64,000 nt of DNA from Pseudomonas sp. ACM7 (GTDB lineage Bacteria; Pseudomonadota; Gammaproteobacteria; Pseudomonadales; Pseudomonadaceae), in assembly GCF_004136015.1 (NCBI RefSeq), contig NZ_CP024866.1:4723192-4787191 (forward strand). The letters run 5' to 3'. Both the position numbers and the translations under genes were made by a program. Shown one piece after another: positions 7,952 to 17,060 of this stretch. How positions within the stretch are numbered: the stretch's first letter is position 1; every line of letters starts with the position of its first letter. The notes beneath the pieces were generated by a model. It did no database searches. It had not been told where the DNA came from and saw nothing but the letters and a program-made list of their open reading frames with translations.

Positions 7952-10096
7952 ATGACTGAAGCCATTCGTTACGAAAAAGGTCAGGACCAGATCGTCGTCC
8001 TGACCATCGACATGCCGGGCCAGAGCGCCAACACCATGAACGCGGTTTACCGCGAAGCCATGGCTGCCTGTGTTGCCAGACTGGTTGCCGAAAAAGACAC
8101 CATCGCCGGCGTGATCATCACCTCGGCCAAGAAAACCTTCTTCGCCGGCGGCGACCTCAATGAACTGATCAAGGTCGGCAAGCTCGAGGCCAAAGCCTTT
8201 TACGACATGGTGCTGACACTCAAAGGGCAGCTGCGAACTCTGGAAACCCTCGGCAAACCGGTGGTCGCCGCGATCAACGGCACCGCGTTGGGCGGCGGTT
8301 GGGAAATCTGCCTGGCGTGCCATCACCGGGTTGCGCTGGACGACTCTTCGGTGCAACTCGGCTTGCCGGAAGTGACCCTCGGCCTGCTGCCAGGCGGCGG
8401 CGGGGTGGTGCGCATGGTGCGGATGCTCGGTATTGAAAAAGCCTTGCCCTATCTGCTCGAAGGCAAAAAATTCCGGCCGCAGCAGGCGTTGCGGGCAGGT
8501 TTGATTGATGAGTTGGCGGCGGATCGTGATGAACTGCTGGCCAAGGCGCGCGCCTGGATTATCGCCCATCCTTCAGCTGTGCAGCGCTGGGACGTGAAGG
8601 GTTACCAAATTCCCGGTGGTACGCCGTCGAACCCGAAAGTCGCGCAAATGCTGGCCATCGCGCCGTCTATCCTGCGCAGCAAAACCCAGGGCTGCCTGCC
8701 CGCGCCAGAGAAAATCCTCTGCGCCGCGGTGGAAGGTGCTCAGGTGGATTTTGACACCGCGCACTTGATCGAAACCCGCTACTTCACCGAATTGACCACC
8801 GGCCAGGTGTCGAAAAACCTGATTGGTACGTTCTGGTTCCAGCTCAACGAAATCAATGCCGGCAGCTCGCGGCCTCAGGGCTTTTCGCCCTACGTGACTC
8901 GTCGGGTGGGTGTACTGGGCGCAGGCATGATGGGCGCCGGAATCGCCTTTGTCAGCGCGTCGGCCGGCATCGACGTGGTGCTCAAGGACATCAATCTTGC
9001 GGCCGCGCAGAAGGGCAAGGCTCATTCGGCGGTGCTGCTGGACAAGAAGGTTGCGCGTGGCCAATTGAGTGTCGATCAGCGCGATGCAACGCTGGCGCGA
9101 ATTCACCCCACTGAAAGCGACGCCGATCTGGCCGGTTGTGATCTGATCATTGAAGCGGTGTTTGAAGATCGCGATTTGAAAGCCAACGTTTCTTCGGCGG
9201 CGCAAAAAGTCGTTGGGCCAGATGCAGTGATTGCTTCCAACACGTCGACCTTGCCAATCAGCGGCCTCGCGACCGCCGTGCCGGATCAGAGCAAGTTCCT
9301 CGGTCTGCATTTCTTCAGCCCCGTGGAGAAAATGCCCTTGGTGGAAATCATCAAAGGCGCCCACACCAGCGACGAAACTCTGGCTCGCGGGTTCGATTTC
9401 GTCCTGCAAATCAAGAAAACCCCGATTGTGGTCAACGACAGTCGCGGTTTCTTCACTTCGCGGGTGTTCGGCACATTCACCAACGAAGGCATTGCCATGC
9501 TGGGCGAAGGCGTGAGCGCGCCGATGATCGAGACCGAAGCGCGCAAGGCCGGCATGCCGATCGGACCTCTGGCGATCTCCGACGAAGTTTCCCTCAGCCT
9601 GATGAGCCATATCCGCCAGCAGACCGCCAAAGACCTGCAAGCAGAAGGGAAACCGCTGATTGAGCACCCGGCGTTCGCCGTGATTGACTTGTTGCTCAAC
9701 GAATACAAGCGTCCGGGTAAGGCTGGAGGGGGTGGTTTCTACGATTATCCGGCCCGTGGGCAGAAGCATCTGTGGCCAGAGCTGAAAAGCCGTTTCGAGA
9801 AGGCTGACGGGCAGATTTCGCCGAAGGACGTGCGTGATCGACTGTTGTTCGTGCAAGCCATCGAAACGGTGCGCTGTGTGGAGGAGGGGGTGTTGACCTC
9901 GACGGCGGACGCCAACGTCGGCTCGATCTTCGGCATCGGCTTCGCCGCCTGGACCGGTGGCGCGCTGCAATTCATCAATCAGTACGGCGTGAAAGATTTC
10001 GTCGCCCGCGCCCAGTACCTGGCGGAGCAGTATGGCGAGCGATTCGCACCTCCTGCGCTATTGCTGGAGAAAGCGGCTAAAGGGGAGGCGTTCTAG
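7952..10096 (+). CDS. FadB-like multifunctional enzyme: enoyl-CoA hydratase / 3-hydroxyacyl-CoA dehydrogenase
   Basis: A 714-residue two-domain enzyme. Residues 1 to about 200 form a crotonase domain (oxyanion-hole segments FAGGDLNELI and INGTALGGGWE). From residue 318 a Rossmann dehydrogenase domain begins with GVLGAGMMGAGIA, followed by the dehydrogenase C-terminal domain. It converts enoyl-CoA to 3-ketoacyl-CoA for the thiolase upstream. The ATG at 7952 follows AAGGAAG and gives exactly the length of the PA1737 family; an upstream in-frame extension would overlap the thiolase gene and is rejected. Confidence 0.93.
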   Translation: MTEAIRYEKGQDQIVVLTIDMPGQSANTMNAVYREAMAACVARLVAEKDTIAGVIITSAKKTFFAGGDLNELIKVGKLEAKAFYDMVLTLKGQLRTLETLGKPVVAAINGTALGGGWEICLACHHRVALDDSSVQLGLPEVTLGLLPGGGGVVRMVRMLGIEKALPYLLEGKKFRPQQALRAGLIDELAADRDELLAKARAWIIAHPSAVQRWDVKGYQIPGGTPSNPKVAQMLAIAPSILRSKTQGCLPAPEKILCAAVEGAQVDFDTAHLIETRYFTELTTGQVSKNLIGTFWFQLNEINAGSSRPQGFSPYVTRRVGVLGAGMMGAGIAFVSASAGIDVVLKDINLAAAQKGKAHSAVLLDKKVARGQLSVDQRDATLARIHPTESDADLAGCDLIIEAVFEDRDLKANVSSAAQKVVGPDAVIASNTSTLPISGLATAVPDQSKFLGLHFFSPVEKMPLVEIIKGAHTSDETLARGFDFVLQIKKTPIVVNDSRGFFTSRVFGTFTNEGIAMLGEGVSAPMIETEARKAGMPIGPLAISDEVSLSLMSHIRQQTAKDLQAEGKPLIEHPAFAVIDLLLNEYKRPGKAGGGGFYDYPARGQKHLWPELKSRFEKADGQISPKDVRDRLLFVQAIETVRCVEEGVLTSTADANVGSIFGIGFAAWTGGALQFINQYGVKDFVARAQYLAEQYGERFAPPALLLEKAAKGEAF

Positions 10097-10191
10097 GGGA
10101 CGGATGACGCATTCCGGGGCTTGCCTTGCCACTGTGTTTCAAGGCAGGCTCTGGGGTGTGCATTATTCCCATCACGTGTCAGGTATTTTTT

Positions 10192-10920
10192 ATGTCGTTA
10201 CGCATCTGCATTCTGGAAACCGACATCCTGCGTCCGGAACTGGTCGATCAATATCAGGGTTACGGGCAGATGTTCCAGCGTCTGTTTTCGCAGCAACCCA
10301 TCGCTGCCGAGTTCACCGTTTACAACGTGATGCAGGGCGAGTATCCCGGCGAAGAGCTGACGTTTGACGCCTACCTGGTCACCGGCAGCAAGGCCGATTC
10401 CTTCGGCACCGACCCGTGGATTGAAACCCTCAGGGCTTACCTGCTGACCCGCTACGAGCGCGGCGACAAACTGTTGGGCGTGTGCTTCGGCCATCAACTG
10501 TTGGCATTGCTGCTGGGCGGCAAGAGCGAGCGTGCGGCCCAAGGCTGGGGCGTCGGCACCCACAACTACAAACTCGCCGCCAAGGCGCCGTGGATGAGCC
10601 CGGTGAGGGAAGAACTGACCTTGTTGATCAGCCACCAGGATCAGGTCACCGCGCTCCCGGAAAATGCCACGGTCATCGCTTCCAGCGATTTCTGCCCGTT
10701 CGCCGCGTACCACATCAACGATCAGGTGCTGTGCTTCCAGGGGCATCCGGAATTCATTCACGATTACTCGCGGGCGTTGTTGGATATTCGTCAGGAAGCG
10801 CTGGGCGAGCAGATTTATTCGAAAGGTATGGCGAGCCTTGAGCACGAGCATCACGGCACTACCGTCGCGGAGTGGATGATGCGGTTTGTGGCGCATAAGC
10901 CAGAATCTGGGGCGGTTTAA
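10192..10920 (+). CDS. Class I glutamine amidotransferase (GMP synthase-like)
   Basis: A 242-residue stand-alone class I glutamine amidotransferase domain, which releases ammonia from glutamine or hydrolyses gamma-glutamyl bonds. The nucleophile Cys lies near residue 98 in GVCFGHQLLALLLGG, and the His/Glu pair is in QGHPEF near residue 180. The acceptor is unknown. The ATG at 10192 (MSLRICILETD) follows CAGGT; the frame is open upstream but that part is not family-like. It is a single gene followed by a REP pair. Confidence 0.88.
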   Translation: MSLRICILETDILRPELVDQYQGYGQMFQRLFSQQPIAAEFTVYNVMQGEYPGEELTFDAYLVTGSKADSFGTDPWIETLRAYLLTRYERGDKLLGVCFGHQLLALLLGGKSERAAQGWGVGTHNYKLAAKAPWMSPVREELTLLISHQDQVTALPENATVIASSDFCPFAAYHINDQVLCFQGHPEFIHDYSRALLDIRQEALGEQIYSKGMASLEHEHHGTTVAEWMMRFVAHKPESGAV

Positions 10921-10930
10921 AAGATAAAAG

Positions 10931-11007
10931 CTTCGCGAGCAAGCCCGCTCCCACAGTGGATCTCCGGTGTTGCAGAGATCATTGTGGGAACGGGCTTGCT
11001 CGTGAAT
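10931..11007. repeat. Pseudomonas REP pair (inverted)
   Basis: CTTCGCGAGCAAGCCCGCTC near 10931 faces an inverted copy (CGGGCTTGCTCGTGAA at 10991-11006). Same element type as at 5176-5275, between convergent genes. Confidence 0.85.
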
Positions 11008-11029
11008 GTCACAGGCACCTCGGTAATGG

Positions 11030-12001
11030 CTACAACCACCCCGACTTCTTGAAACTCGCCCACAAACTTACGCACCCCACCGCAATAACCCCCAACACTC
11101 CGAAATACCCATATTGCCAACTCAACTCCGGCATGTCCTGAAAGTTCATCCCGTAAATCCCCGCCACCGCCGTCGGGAACGCCAGAATCGCCGCCCACGC
11201 CGCGAACTTGCGCTGCACCACGCTTTGGCGTGACGCCTCCAGCAACACCCCAACCTCAATGGTCTGACTGGCAATGTCCGCCAGGGTCGTCAGGTCTTCC
11301 ATCTGCCGTGTCACATGGATCTGCACATCGCGAAAGTACGGGCGCATGTTCTTGTCGATGAACGGAAAACTCAGCTTCTGCAATTCCTCACCGATCTCCA
11401 CCATCGGCGCCGCAAACCGGCGCAAGCGCAGTACATCGCGGCGCAGGCTGTGGAGTTTTTGAATGTCGCGCTCGTTCAGGGAGCTACACATGACGTTGCG
11501 TTCCAGCTCATCGATCTCCGCATGGATCGCTTCGCCCATGGGCTGGTAGTTTTCGATCACGAAGTCGAGGATGGCATAGAGTACGAAATCTTCCCCGTGC
11601 TCCAGCAACAGCGGACGCGCCTCACAGCGCTGTCGGACATGGGCGTAGGACGCGGAGTGGCCGTTGCGTGCGGTAATGATGTAACCATTGCCGGCAAAGA
11701 TATGAGTTTCGATGAACTGCAGTTTGCCTTCATGCCGGATCGGCGAATACGTGACGATGAACAGCGCGTCGCCGAAGGTTTCCAGTTTCGGCCGACTGTG
11801 TTTTTCCAGGGCGTCTTCGATGGCCAGTTCATGCAGGTTGAACTGGCGTTGCAGATTGAACAGCTCCTGGGCGTTCGGCTCTTCGAGGCCGATCCAGACA
11901 AAGTGGCCAGGCTTTGCCGCCCAGGCAGCGCCTTCGTCGAGGGTGATATTGGTGACTTTCTTACCGGCGCTATAAACCGCAGCAGCAACAACTCTACCCA
12001 T
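11030..12001 (-). CDS. corA: CorA-type magnesium/cobalt transporter
   Basis: A 323-residue inner-membrane cation channel. The long N-terminal cytoplasmic domain is followed by two C-terminal transmembrane helices; the YGMNFQ signature (GMN selectivity filter) lies between them, and the protein ends in a basic tail (FKKSGW). CorA pentamers import Mg2+ and Co2+. The related ZntB keeps the GxN motif but differs in the loop; MPEL after GMN fits CorA. The start follows AAGAAGTGA. Confidence 0.9.
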   Translation of the reverse strand: MGRVVAAAVYSAGKKVTNITLDEGAAWAAKPGHFVWIGLEEPNAQELFNLQRQFNLHELAIEDALEKHSRPKLETFGDALFIVTYSPIRHEGKLQFIETHIFAGNGYIITARNGHSASYAHVRQRCEARPLLLEHGEDFVLYAILDFVIENYQPMGEAIHAEIDELERNVMCSSLNERDIQKLHSLRRDVLRLRRFAAPMVEIGEELQKLSFPFIDKNMRPYFRDVQIHVTRQMEDLTTLADIASQTIEVGVLLEASRQSVVQRKFAAWAAILAFPTAVAGIYGMNFQDMPELSWQYGYFGVLGVIAVGCVSLWASFKKSGWL

Positions 12002-12132
12002 GATAGTGATTCACTTCTTATTGGCAGCTTTCTATTAGCAAAGATGGCAGTGGCAGGCAGTCTCCAGCTTAGCCCTGTCTGCTGCTTGAGAGTCAGTGAA
12101 ATCTGTTGAGTTCGTAGGCAAAAGCTCGCAGG

Positions 12133-12162
12133 CAAAAGAAAACCCGCACAAGGCGGGTTTCT
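12133..12162 (-). terminator. Terminator after the acyltransferase gene
   Basis: AAACCCGC (12140-12147) pairs with GCGGGTTT (12153-12160), with T-rich flanks on both strands. It begins just past the minus-strand stop at 12164. Confidence 0.8.
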
Positions 12163-12163
12163 T

Positions 12164-12886
12164 TTACGCGGCTTGCAGTTGCCGATCCATCGAAGCGATG
12201 CACTCGCGCATCTGCTCGCGGCACTGGGCAATCAGCAGCGGCATGTCATCCAGGCTCAATCCAGCCGTAGGAATCGCCGGTAACGAGCGAATCAGAATCT
12301 TCCCACTGCCCCAACGGTTCAATCGCATGTGTTTAACGTAACTGCTGACACACACTGGAACAATCGGCACCCCGGCGGCAATGGCCATTTGAAAGGCGCC
12401 TTTCTTGAACGGCAGCAACTCTTCGCCCAGGTTGCGTGTGCCTTCCGGGAAGACCCAGATCGAAGTGTCTTCATTCTGCAGCGTGTGGGTAGTGGTCAGC
12501 ATCGACTGACGCGCTTTCTGCGCATTGCCGCGATCGATCAGCACATTGCCCGCCAACCAGAACAACTGACCAAACAGCGGCACCCACTTCAGACTCTTCT
12601 TGCCGATACACACAGTACGGCGGGGCACCACGTTACCGAACACAAACAAATCGTAGTTGGACTGGTGGTTGGCGATGATCACGCAGCTGTCGGGTTTATC
12701 CATCAGCGGTCCGACGTCAGCCTTCACCCGCAGACGCAAAATGCACATCGCCGGCCATGCATAAAGACGCGCGCACAAGCGGCTGTTGTCCGGATTGAAC
12801 GGTCGGCACAGGCCGAGAATCACCCCGAGCACACCGGCCAGAATAAAGTGCAGGCCCATCAATAACATACGAAACACAAACAGCAT
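12164..12886 (-). CDS. plsC: 1-acylglycerol-3-phosphate acyltransferase (PlsC type)
   Basis: A 240-residue membrane-bound acyltransferase that makes phosphatidic acid from lysophosphatidic acid. The catalytic motif NHQSNYD (NHX4D) lies near residue 73 and the substrate motif FPEGTRN near residue 145. An N-terminal hydrophobic segment (MLLMGLHFILAGVLGVILGLC) anchors it. It reads leftward toward corA and ends at a terminator. Pseudomonads have several PlsC homologues, so the paralogue cannot be fixed. Confidence 0.88.
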   Translation of the reverse strand: MLFVFRMLLMGLHFILAGVLGVILGLCRPFNPDNSRLCARLYAWPAMCILRLRVKADVGPLMDKPDSCVIIANHQSNYDLFVFGNVVPRRTVCIGKKSLKWVPLFGQLFWLAGNVLIDRGNAQKARQSMLTTTHTLQNEDTSIWVFPEGTRNLGEELLPFKKGAFQMAIAAGVPIVPVCVSSYVKHMRLNRWGSGKILIRSLPAIPTAGLSLDDMPLLIAQCREQMRECIASMDRQLQAA

Positions 12887-13050
12887 TTACAGGCCCCACC
12901 GGGACAAAAGGTGGCGCAGTGTACGGATGTGCACTGTTTTCGGCAATTGCCGCTATAGAGGTGGGAGATAGGCGATGTTTGAGCGCATGTTTCCGACTTA
13001 TGGGTCAGATGCGATCTAGAGCGGTTGTAGGCTATTCAACGGAGCGTGTA

Positions 13051-13081
13051 AGAAAAAGCCCGACACGACGGTCGGGCTTTT
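13051..13081 (-). terminator. Terminator after the crotonase gene
   Basis: AAAGCCCGAC (13055-13064) pairs perfectly with GTCGGGCTTT (13071-13080), followed on the minus strand by TTTTCTT. It is 20 bases past the crotonase stop. Confidence 0.85.
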
Positions 13082-13100
13082 CGGTGTGGCACGTTTGGGT

Positions 13101-13790
13101 TTAAACCAAAAAATCCTGATCCTCGATGATCGCGTTGTCCAGCCTCTCCAGCAGCGCTTTGCGCACTTTGAGCTTGGTGTTCTTGTGAGCGGTCATGTTG
13201 ATCTTCTTCAACTGACGAGCCGCCGCCAGCGCCGCGCCTTGCAGCTCTTCGGCCGACACCACCAGGTCGAGGAACCCGGCATCCATGGCGCTCTGCGGAT
13301 TAAACATTTCAGCGTTGATCACAGAGCGGTGGAACGCCGACTTGCGCAGACGATCACGGGCCAGTTCGATACCGGCGTGGTGCATGGTCATGCCGATCTG
13401 CACCTCGTTCAAACCAATGCTGAACGGGCCGTCGACACCAATTCGGTAATCCACCGACAACAGCAGGAACGCGCCCTTGGCCACCGCATGCCCAGGGCAT
13501 GCCACGATCACCGGGAACGGGTGCGCCAACAGACGACGAGCCAGGGTCGAACCGGCAGTCACCAGCGCCACGGCTTCTTTAGGACCTGAGGTCATCACCT
13601 TCAAGTCATAACCGCCTGACAGAATCCCAGGCGTACCGGTAATGATCACCACCGCACGATCAGTCACCGCCTGATCCAGCGCGGCGTTAAACGCAGCAAT
13701 CACGTCCGGAGAGATGGCATTGACCTTGCCATTGCTCAAGGTCAGGGTCGCGATACCGTCTTCGAGATGGTAGGAAATCAACTCACTCAT
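13101..13790 (-). CDS. Crotonase / enoyl-CoA hydratase family protein
   Basis: A 229-residue single-domain crotonase. Oxyanion-hole segments are LSGGYDLKVM and CPGHAVAKGAFLLLSVDYRIG. The usual catalytic Glu of enoyl-CoA hydratases is in the LNEVQIGM region. It may hydrate enoyl-CoA or act on another CoA ester. AAAGGAAT lies upstream of the ATG. It is a monocistronic unit with its own terminator. Confidence 0.85.
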   Translation of the reverse strand: MSELISYHLEDGIATLTLSNGKVNAISPDVIAAFNAALDQAVTDRAVVIITGTPGILSGGYDLKVMTSGPKEAVALVTAGSTLARRLLAHPFPVIVACPGHAVAKGAFLLLSVDYRIGVDGPFSIGLNEVQIGMTMHHAGIELARDRLRKSAFHRSVINAEMFNPQSAMDAGFLDLVVSAEELQGAALAAARQLKKINMTAHKNTKLKVRKALLERLDNAIIEDQDFLV

Positions 13791-13854
13791 GACGCTATTC
13801 CTTTCAATAAAGTAGGGCAGACGTTACTCACCGCCGTAGGCCAGGTAAAGCGCC

Positions 13855-14004
13855 GTGACTGACCGCCCAGTCACCCTTTCCCCGCCCGGCAAGCGTCGCC
13901 CGCCACGTCAGCCGCGCATTCCCTTCTATATAGAGGAGGGCGCGAAGCCGGAGATTGGCGGGTTTGCCATGGACTGGAACCTGCTCGAACGACTAAAACG
14001 CTAA
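13855..14004 (+). CDS. 49-residue conserved-looking protein with GTG start
   Basis: A short frame beginning GTG ACT GAC CGC and ending LLERLKR-stop. The product is Pro/Arg-rich at first (PPGKRRPPRQPR) and then ordered-looking (IPFYIEEGAKPEIGGFAMDW). AGGTAA lies upstream of the GTG. It is divergent from the crotonase gene and precedes tRNA-Ser. The amino-acid pattern is unlike a random frame, but no family is recognised. A start further upstream is blocked by in-frame stops. Confidence 0.45.
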   Translation: MTDRPVTLSPPGKRRPPRQPRIPFYIEEGAKPEIGGFAMDWNLLERLKR

Positions 14005-14097
14005 GCGCATGAAAATTCTGAAAAAAAAATTTGCCATCGGAAAAGCTTTCGACTACATTAGCGCGCCTCGACAGACAGAACATGTTTGACGAGATAC

Positions 14098-14187
14098 GGT
14101 GAAGTGTCCGAGTGGCTTAAGGAGCACGCCTGGAAAGTGTGTATACAAGAAATTGTATCGAGAGTTCGAATCTCTCCTTCACCGCCA
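14098..14187 (+). tRNA. tRNA-Ser (anticodon GGA)
   Basis: Acceptor strands GGTGAAG (14098) and CTTCACC (14177-14183) pair, followed by discriminator G and encoded CCA. The anticodon loop reads CTGGAAA (anticodon GGA), the variable arm is long as in serine tRNAs, and GAGAGTTCGAATCTCTC is the T arm. Its 3' end is the integration site of the adjacent element. Confidence 0.95.
14174..14187. other. attL of the PHB-carrying element
   Basis: The last 14 bases of tRNA-Ser (CTCCTTCACCGCCA) recur exactly at 29072-29085 beyond the integrase, marking the direct-repeat ends of the element. Confidence 0.8.
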
Positions 14188-14201
14188 CATTTAATCGTTA
14201 G

Positions 14202-14226
14202 AGCCCTGATTATTCGGGGCTTTTTC
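14202..14226 (+). terminator. Terminator after tRNA-Ser
   Basis: AGCCCT pairs with GGGGCT (one G-T) and is followed by TTTTTCG. It lies inside the element, so it replaces the tRNA's original terminator now at 29099-29140. The rest of 14227-14500 holds only the arm repeat. Confidence 0.75.
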
Positions 14227-14251
14227 GTTTCTGCGGTTCTGAAAAAAAATT

Positions 14252-14280
14252 TAGCCCATACTTTGGCCCATACCCTGGAC
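14252..14280 (+). repeat. Left arm-type repeat (integrase binding, putative)
   Basis: Two GCCCATAC units spaced by 12 bases and then TGGAC. The same arrangement, with four mismatches in about 29 bases, recurs at 28919-28948 near the other end, in the same orientation. Confidence 0.6.
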
Positions 14281-14500
14281 GGCTCAGTGCTTTGCGACCA
14301 AAGGCTGATTTTTCGACAGTTTCTAAGCGGTGTACATCATTCGACGCACTGTATTTCCGTGATGATCCCCGCATCGTGTAAGCCCAAGGCATAGCCCTCT
14401 GCACGACTGGCTGATTCCAACACCAGGTGCATGAGGCTGCCTTCGATGATCTTGAGAGTGGAGTATTAGGCCGATCACCGGTAGCGATCCGCGAGAATGC

Positions 14501-14767
14501 TTACTCTGGCATTGTCCAGGATTGTAGCTTGTAGCCCTCCTGGCTCAACTCGGCGCGCACCTCTTCCAGCAGGCTTTCCAGTTGCGCCGGGTCGGAATAG
14601 GCACTGCTTGGAACCTGTTTGCGACAAATATGAGTGTTGGCCCGGTCGATGACGGTCAGGCTCAGTTCTCCATTACCGTCTTGCGGAGCCCAGGCGACGC
14701 ATTGAAAAGGTTCGAATGCGTGGCCGGCAATCAAAAGTGCTTCGTTGATGCGGAACGGGGTGCTCAT
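14501..14767 (-). CDS. Conserved hypothetical protein, 88 aa
   Basis: Start chosen at MSTPFRINEALL because AAGGAGA lies nine bases upstream; a longer frame (to 14806) has no ribosome binding site. The product is acidic and soluble, with no named domain. It ends LSQEGYKLQSWTMPE. It is the first gene inside the element's left end and reads toward the tRNA. It could be element cargo of no related function. Confidence 0.6.
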   Translation of the reverse strand: MSTPFRINEALLIAGHAFEPFQCVAWAPQDGNGELSLTVIDRANTHICRKQVPSSAYSDPAQLESLLEEVRAELSQEGYKLQSWTMPE

Positions 14768-15195
14768 GGGTTGTCTCTCCTTGTACCCAAACAAATGATG
14801 TGCCATCGGGTGGGCTTACCGGTCGGCTGTTTACTAGTAGGGGGCGGGTCACACGTAGTAATAATTTTGTTTAAACTTTATTTCATTCACAAAAATTAAC
14901 CCGCGATTGTGAAAGTTGAATGGACGGTAGTAATTCATTAGGGGAACTCTGAAAAAGACTTCCAGATTTGGTGAAATTGTTGGCGCTGATTGAAAACTCA
15001 CACACCCTGCCGATTGAAATTAGACCCAGGGCGGATTGCTGATTTCGCAGCAGCAATTTCGAATAAACTTAGCAGCGTGCCGATCACATGAGTCGCGGAA
15101 GACCTGCTGCATGCAGTCATGCAGCAGGGCATTTCCACAACAACAGTCAAAATTGCTGGTCTTCCTCCGTACTCGCTCTGGCCCACAGCAGTTTT
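14768..15195. other. Intergenic region with a perfect 10-bp inverted repeat
   Basis: No gene is recognised. CCTGCTGCAT (15103-15112) and ATGCAGCAGG (15119-15128) form a perfect stem downstream of the phbC stop. It lacks a T tract, so it may be an RNA-stability element or operator rather than a terminator. Confidence 0.45.
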
Positions 15196-16899
15196 TCATT
15201 GCTTTACATAACTGCCTGGCGCCGGCTCCAGAGGCGGGAATTTGTCATTCCCTATGTGCGGAACCGCTGGTTGGCGCTCGCCGGAGTGTCCCGCCAGCCA
15301 GTTGAACCAATCATTCCACCAGCTACCGGGTTGCTGCTCAGCATTCTTGAACCAGGTCTCCGGGTTTTTCGTGACCCGACTATTGGTCCAGTAATGGCGC
15401 TTCTGCTTGGCCGGTGGATTGATGACGCCGGCGATATGCCCTGAAGCTCCTAATACAAAACGCTTGGCCCCGGAGAGCAGGTTGGTGCTGGCGTAGGCGC
15501 TTTTCCAGGGCACGATGTGATCGTCATGGGTGGCGAGGATGTAAGCGGGAGCGTCAATTGCACGCAAATCAAGCTTGACCCCACAGCACTCCAGCTCGCC
15601 TGATTTCAAATCGTTCTGCAGATAGGTGTGGCGCAGATACCAGCAGTACATCGGCCCTGGAAGGTTGGTGCTGTCGTTGTTCCAGAACAGCAGATCAAGC
15701 GGGATCGGCTTCTGCCCCTTGAGGTATTTGTCGACGTTGTAGTTCCACCACAGCTCGTTGGGGCGCAGTAGGGAAAAGGTATTGCCCATGTCCTCACCAC
15801 GAAACAGACCGATGGGACCATTCATGCCGCCGATGGTGCGCTCTCGATAGGCCACCAGTTCTTCGTCGACGAATATGTCGATGGGACCGGTATCCAGGTA
15901 GTCAAGGAACGTGGTGAACAGGCTCACGCTGGCGATCTCCCTGTCGCCGCGTGCAGCAAGTACTGCCAGCGCCGTGCTCAGCAGGGTGCCGCCGATGCAG
16001 AAGCCCACGCAATTGAGTCGCTGCTCGCCACTGATATCGCGGGTCACCTGCAAGGCGTCGATTACCCCGTGCTCAATCAGGTCATCCCAGGTGGTGCCAG
16101 CGTGTTCCTCGTCAAAGTTGCGCCAGGACATCAGGAATACGGGATGTCCCTGTTCCAGCAGGTGGCGGACCATCGAGTTGTCCGGGCGCAGATCAAGGAT
16201 GTAGTACTTGTTGATCGACGGAGGTACGACGAATACCGGGTGTCGGTACTGGGTTTCGCTTTGCGGGTAGTACTGAATTAGTTGGAATAGGTGATTCTCA
16301 AAGACGATTTCGCCGGGGGTGTTAGCCAGATCGACGCCAACCTTGAAGGCGCCGCTGTCACACTGGCGCATTTTGCCTTCGTTCATGTCGCTGGCCAGAT
16401 GCTGCATACCTGTGAGCAGGCTGGCACCTTGAGTCTCAACCACACGCTGGAGCGCATCAGGGTTACTGACCAGGAAATTGCTTGGCGCACTGGCGGCAAT
16501 GGCTTGCTCCACCAGATAGCGCAGGCGTTGGCGCGGTTTTTTTTCGTCGATCAGCAACTTGTCGAGCAGTTTCAGGAGAAAGCCGGAGTTGAGCAGGTAA
16601 AACGCAGCGAGGGAGCCGAACTGTGGCTCGCTCCAGTTGCCGCTGGAGAAGCGTCGATCATCGAAGCTGAAGGGTTGGCCGGTCAGCAGTTTTTGGCCGA
16701 GTTGGCCCCATTGAACCTGGTAGTCCGCTTGAAGGCTGTCCAGGGTTTCGCGAGGTAACTCGAACCAGGCGCCGTGCTCATGCCCGGAAAACCACGGATT
16801 AGTGCTGACCCATAGGCGTAATTGTTGCACTGCAAAGGAAGCGATGAACGGAACCTGGCCTGACCAATAGGTTTTGAATGTATGCGCGTTGTTGTCCAT
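15196..16899 (-). CDS. phbC: Class I poly(3-hydroxybutyrate) synthase
   Basis: The 567-residue enzyme polymerises 3-hydroxybutyryl-CoA at the PHB granule surface. The lipase-like box has Cys in place of Ser (GFCIGG, near residue 300). The catalytic Asp lies in ATHDDHIVPW near 461 and the His in GASGHIAGV near 486. Length and N-terminus fit class I synthases, not the Pseudomonas class II medium-chain enzymes. AAGGAA precedes the ATG. It is the third gene of the leftward phbBAC run. Confidence 0.93.
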   Translation of the reverse strand: MDNNAHTFKTYWSGQVPFIASFAVQQLRLWVSTNPWFSGHEHGAWFELPRETLDSLQADYQVQWGQLGQKLLTGQPFSFDDRRFSSGNWSEPQFGSLAAFYLLNSGFLLKLLDKLLIDEKKPRQRLRYLVEQAIAASAPSNFLVSNPDALQRVVETQGASLLTGMQHLASDMNEGKMRQCDSGAFKVGVDLANTPGEIVFENHLFQLIQYYPQSETQYRHPVFVVPPSINKYYILDLRPDNSMVRHLLEQGHPVFLMSWRNFDEEHAGTTWDDLIEHGVIDALQVTRDISGEQRLNCVGFCIGGTLLSTALAVLAARGDREIASVSLFTTFLDYLDTGPIDIFVDEELVAYRERTIGGMNGPIGLFRGEDMGNTFSLLRPNELWWNYNVDKYLKGQKPIPLDLLFWNNDSTNLPGPMYCWYLRHTYLQNDLKSGELECCGVKLDLRAIDAPAYILATHDDHIVPWKSAYASTNLLSGAKRFVLGASGHIAGVINPPAKQKRHYWTNSRVTKNPETWFKNAEQQPGSWWNDWFNWLAGHSGERQPAVPHIGNDKFPPLEPAPGSYVKQ

Positions 16900-17060
16900 A
16901 AAGTTCCTTGCCCATACAGATGAGCCGGGCAGAAAAAAAGCCGCGCTTTGCCGGACTCCGGCGTTGCGACGGCAGGAATGCGCGCAGCGTTGTCTGACGC
17001 CAATCTGATGCGCGGAACAAGGGTCCCAAGTCCGCGCATGGGCTACTCAGAAGCCGTTGG

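Noticed and set aside
8573..9970. A 465-codon leftward frame opposite the FadB-like gene
   Set aside because: No family-like segments and no ribosome binding site; the plus-strand gene explains the region.
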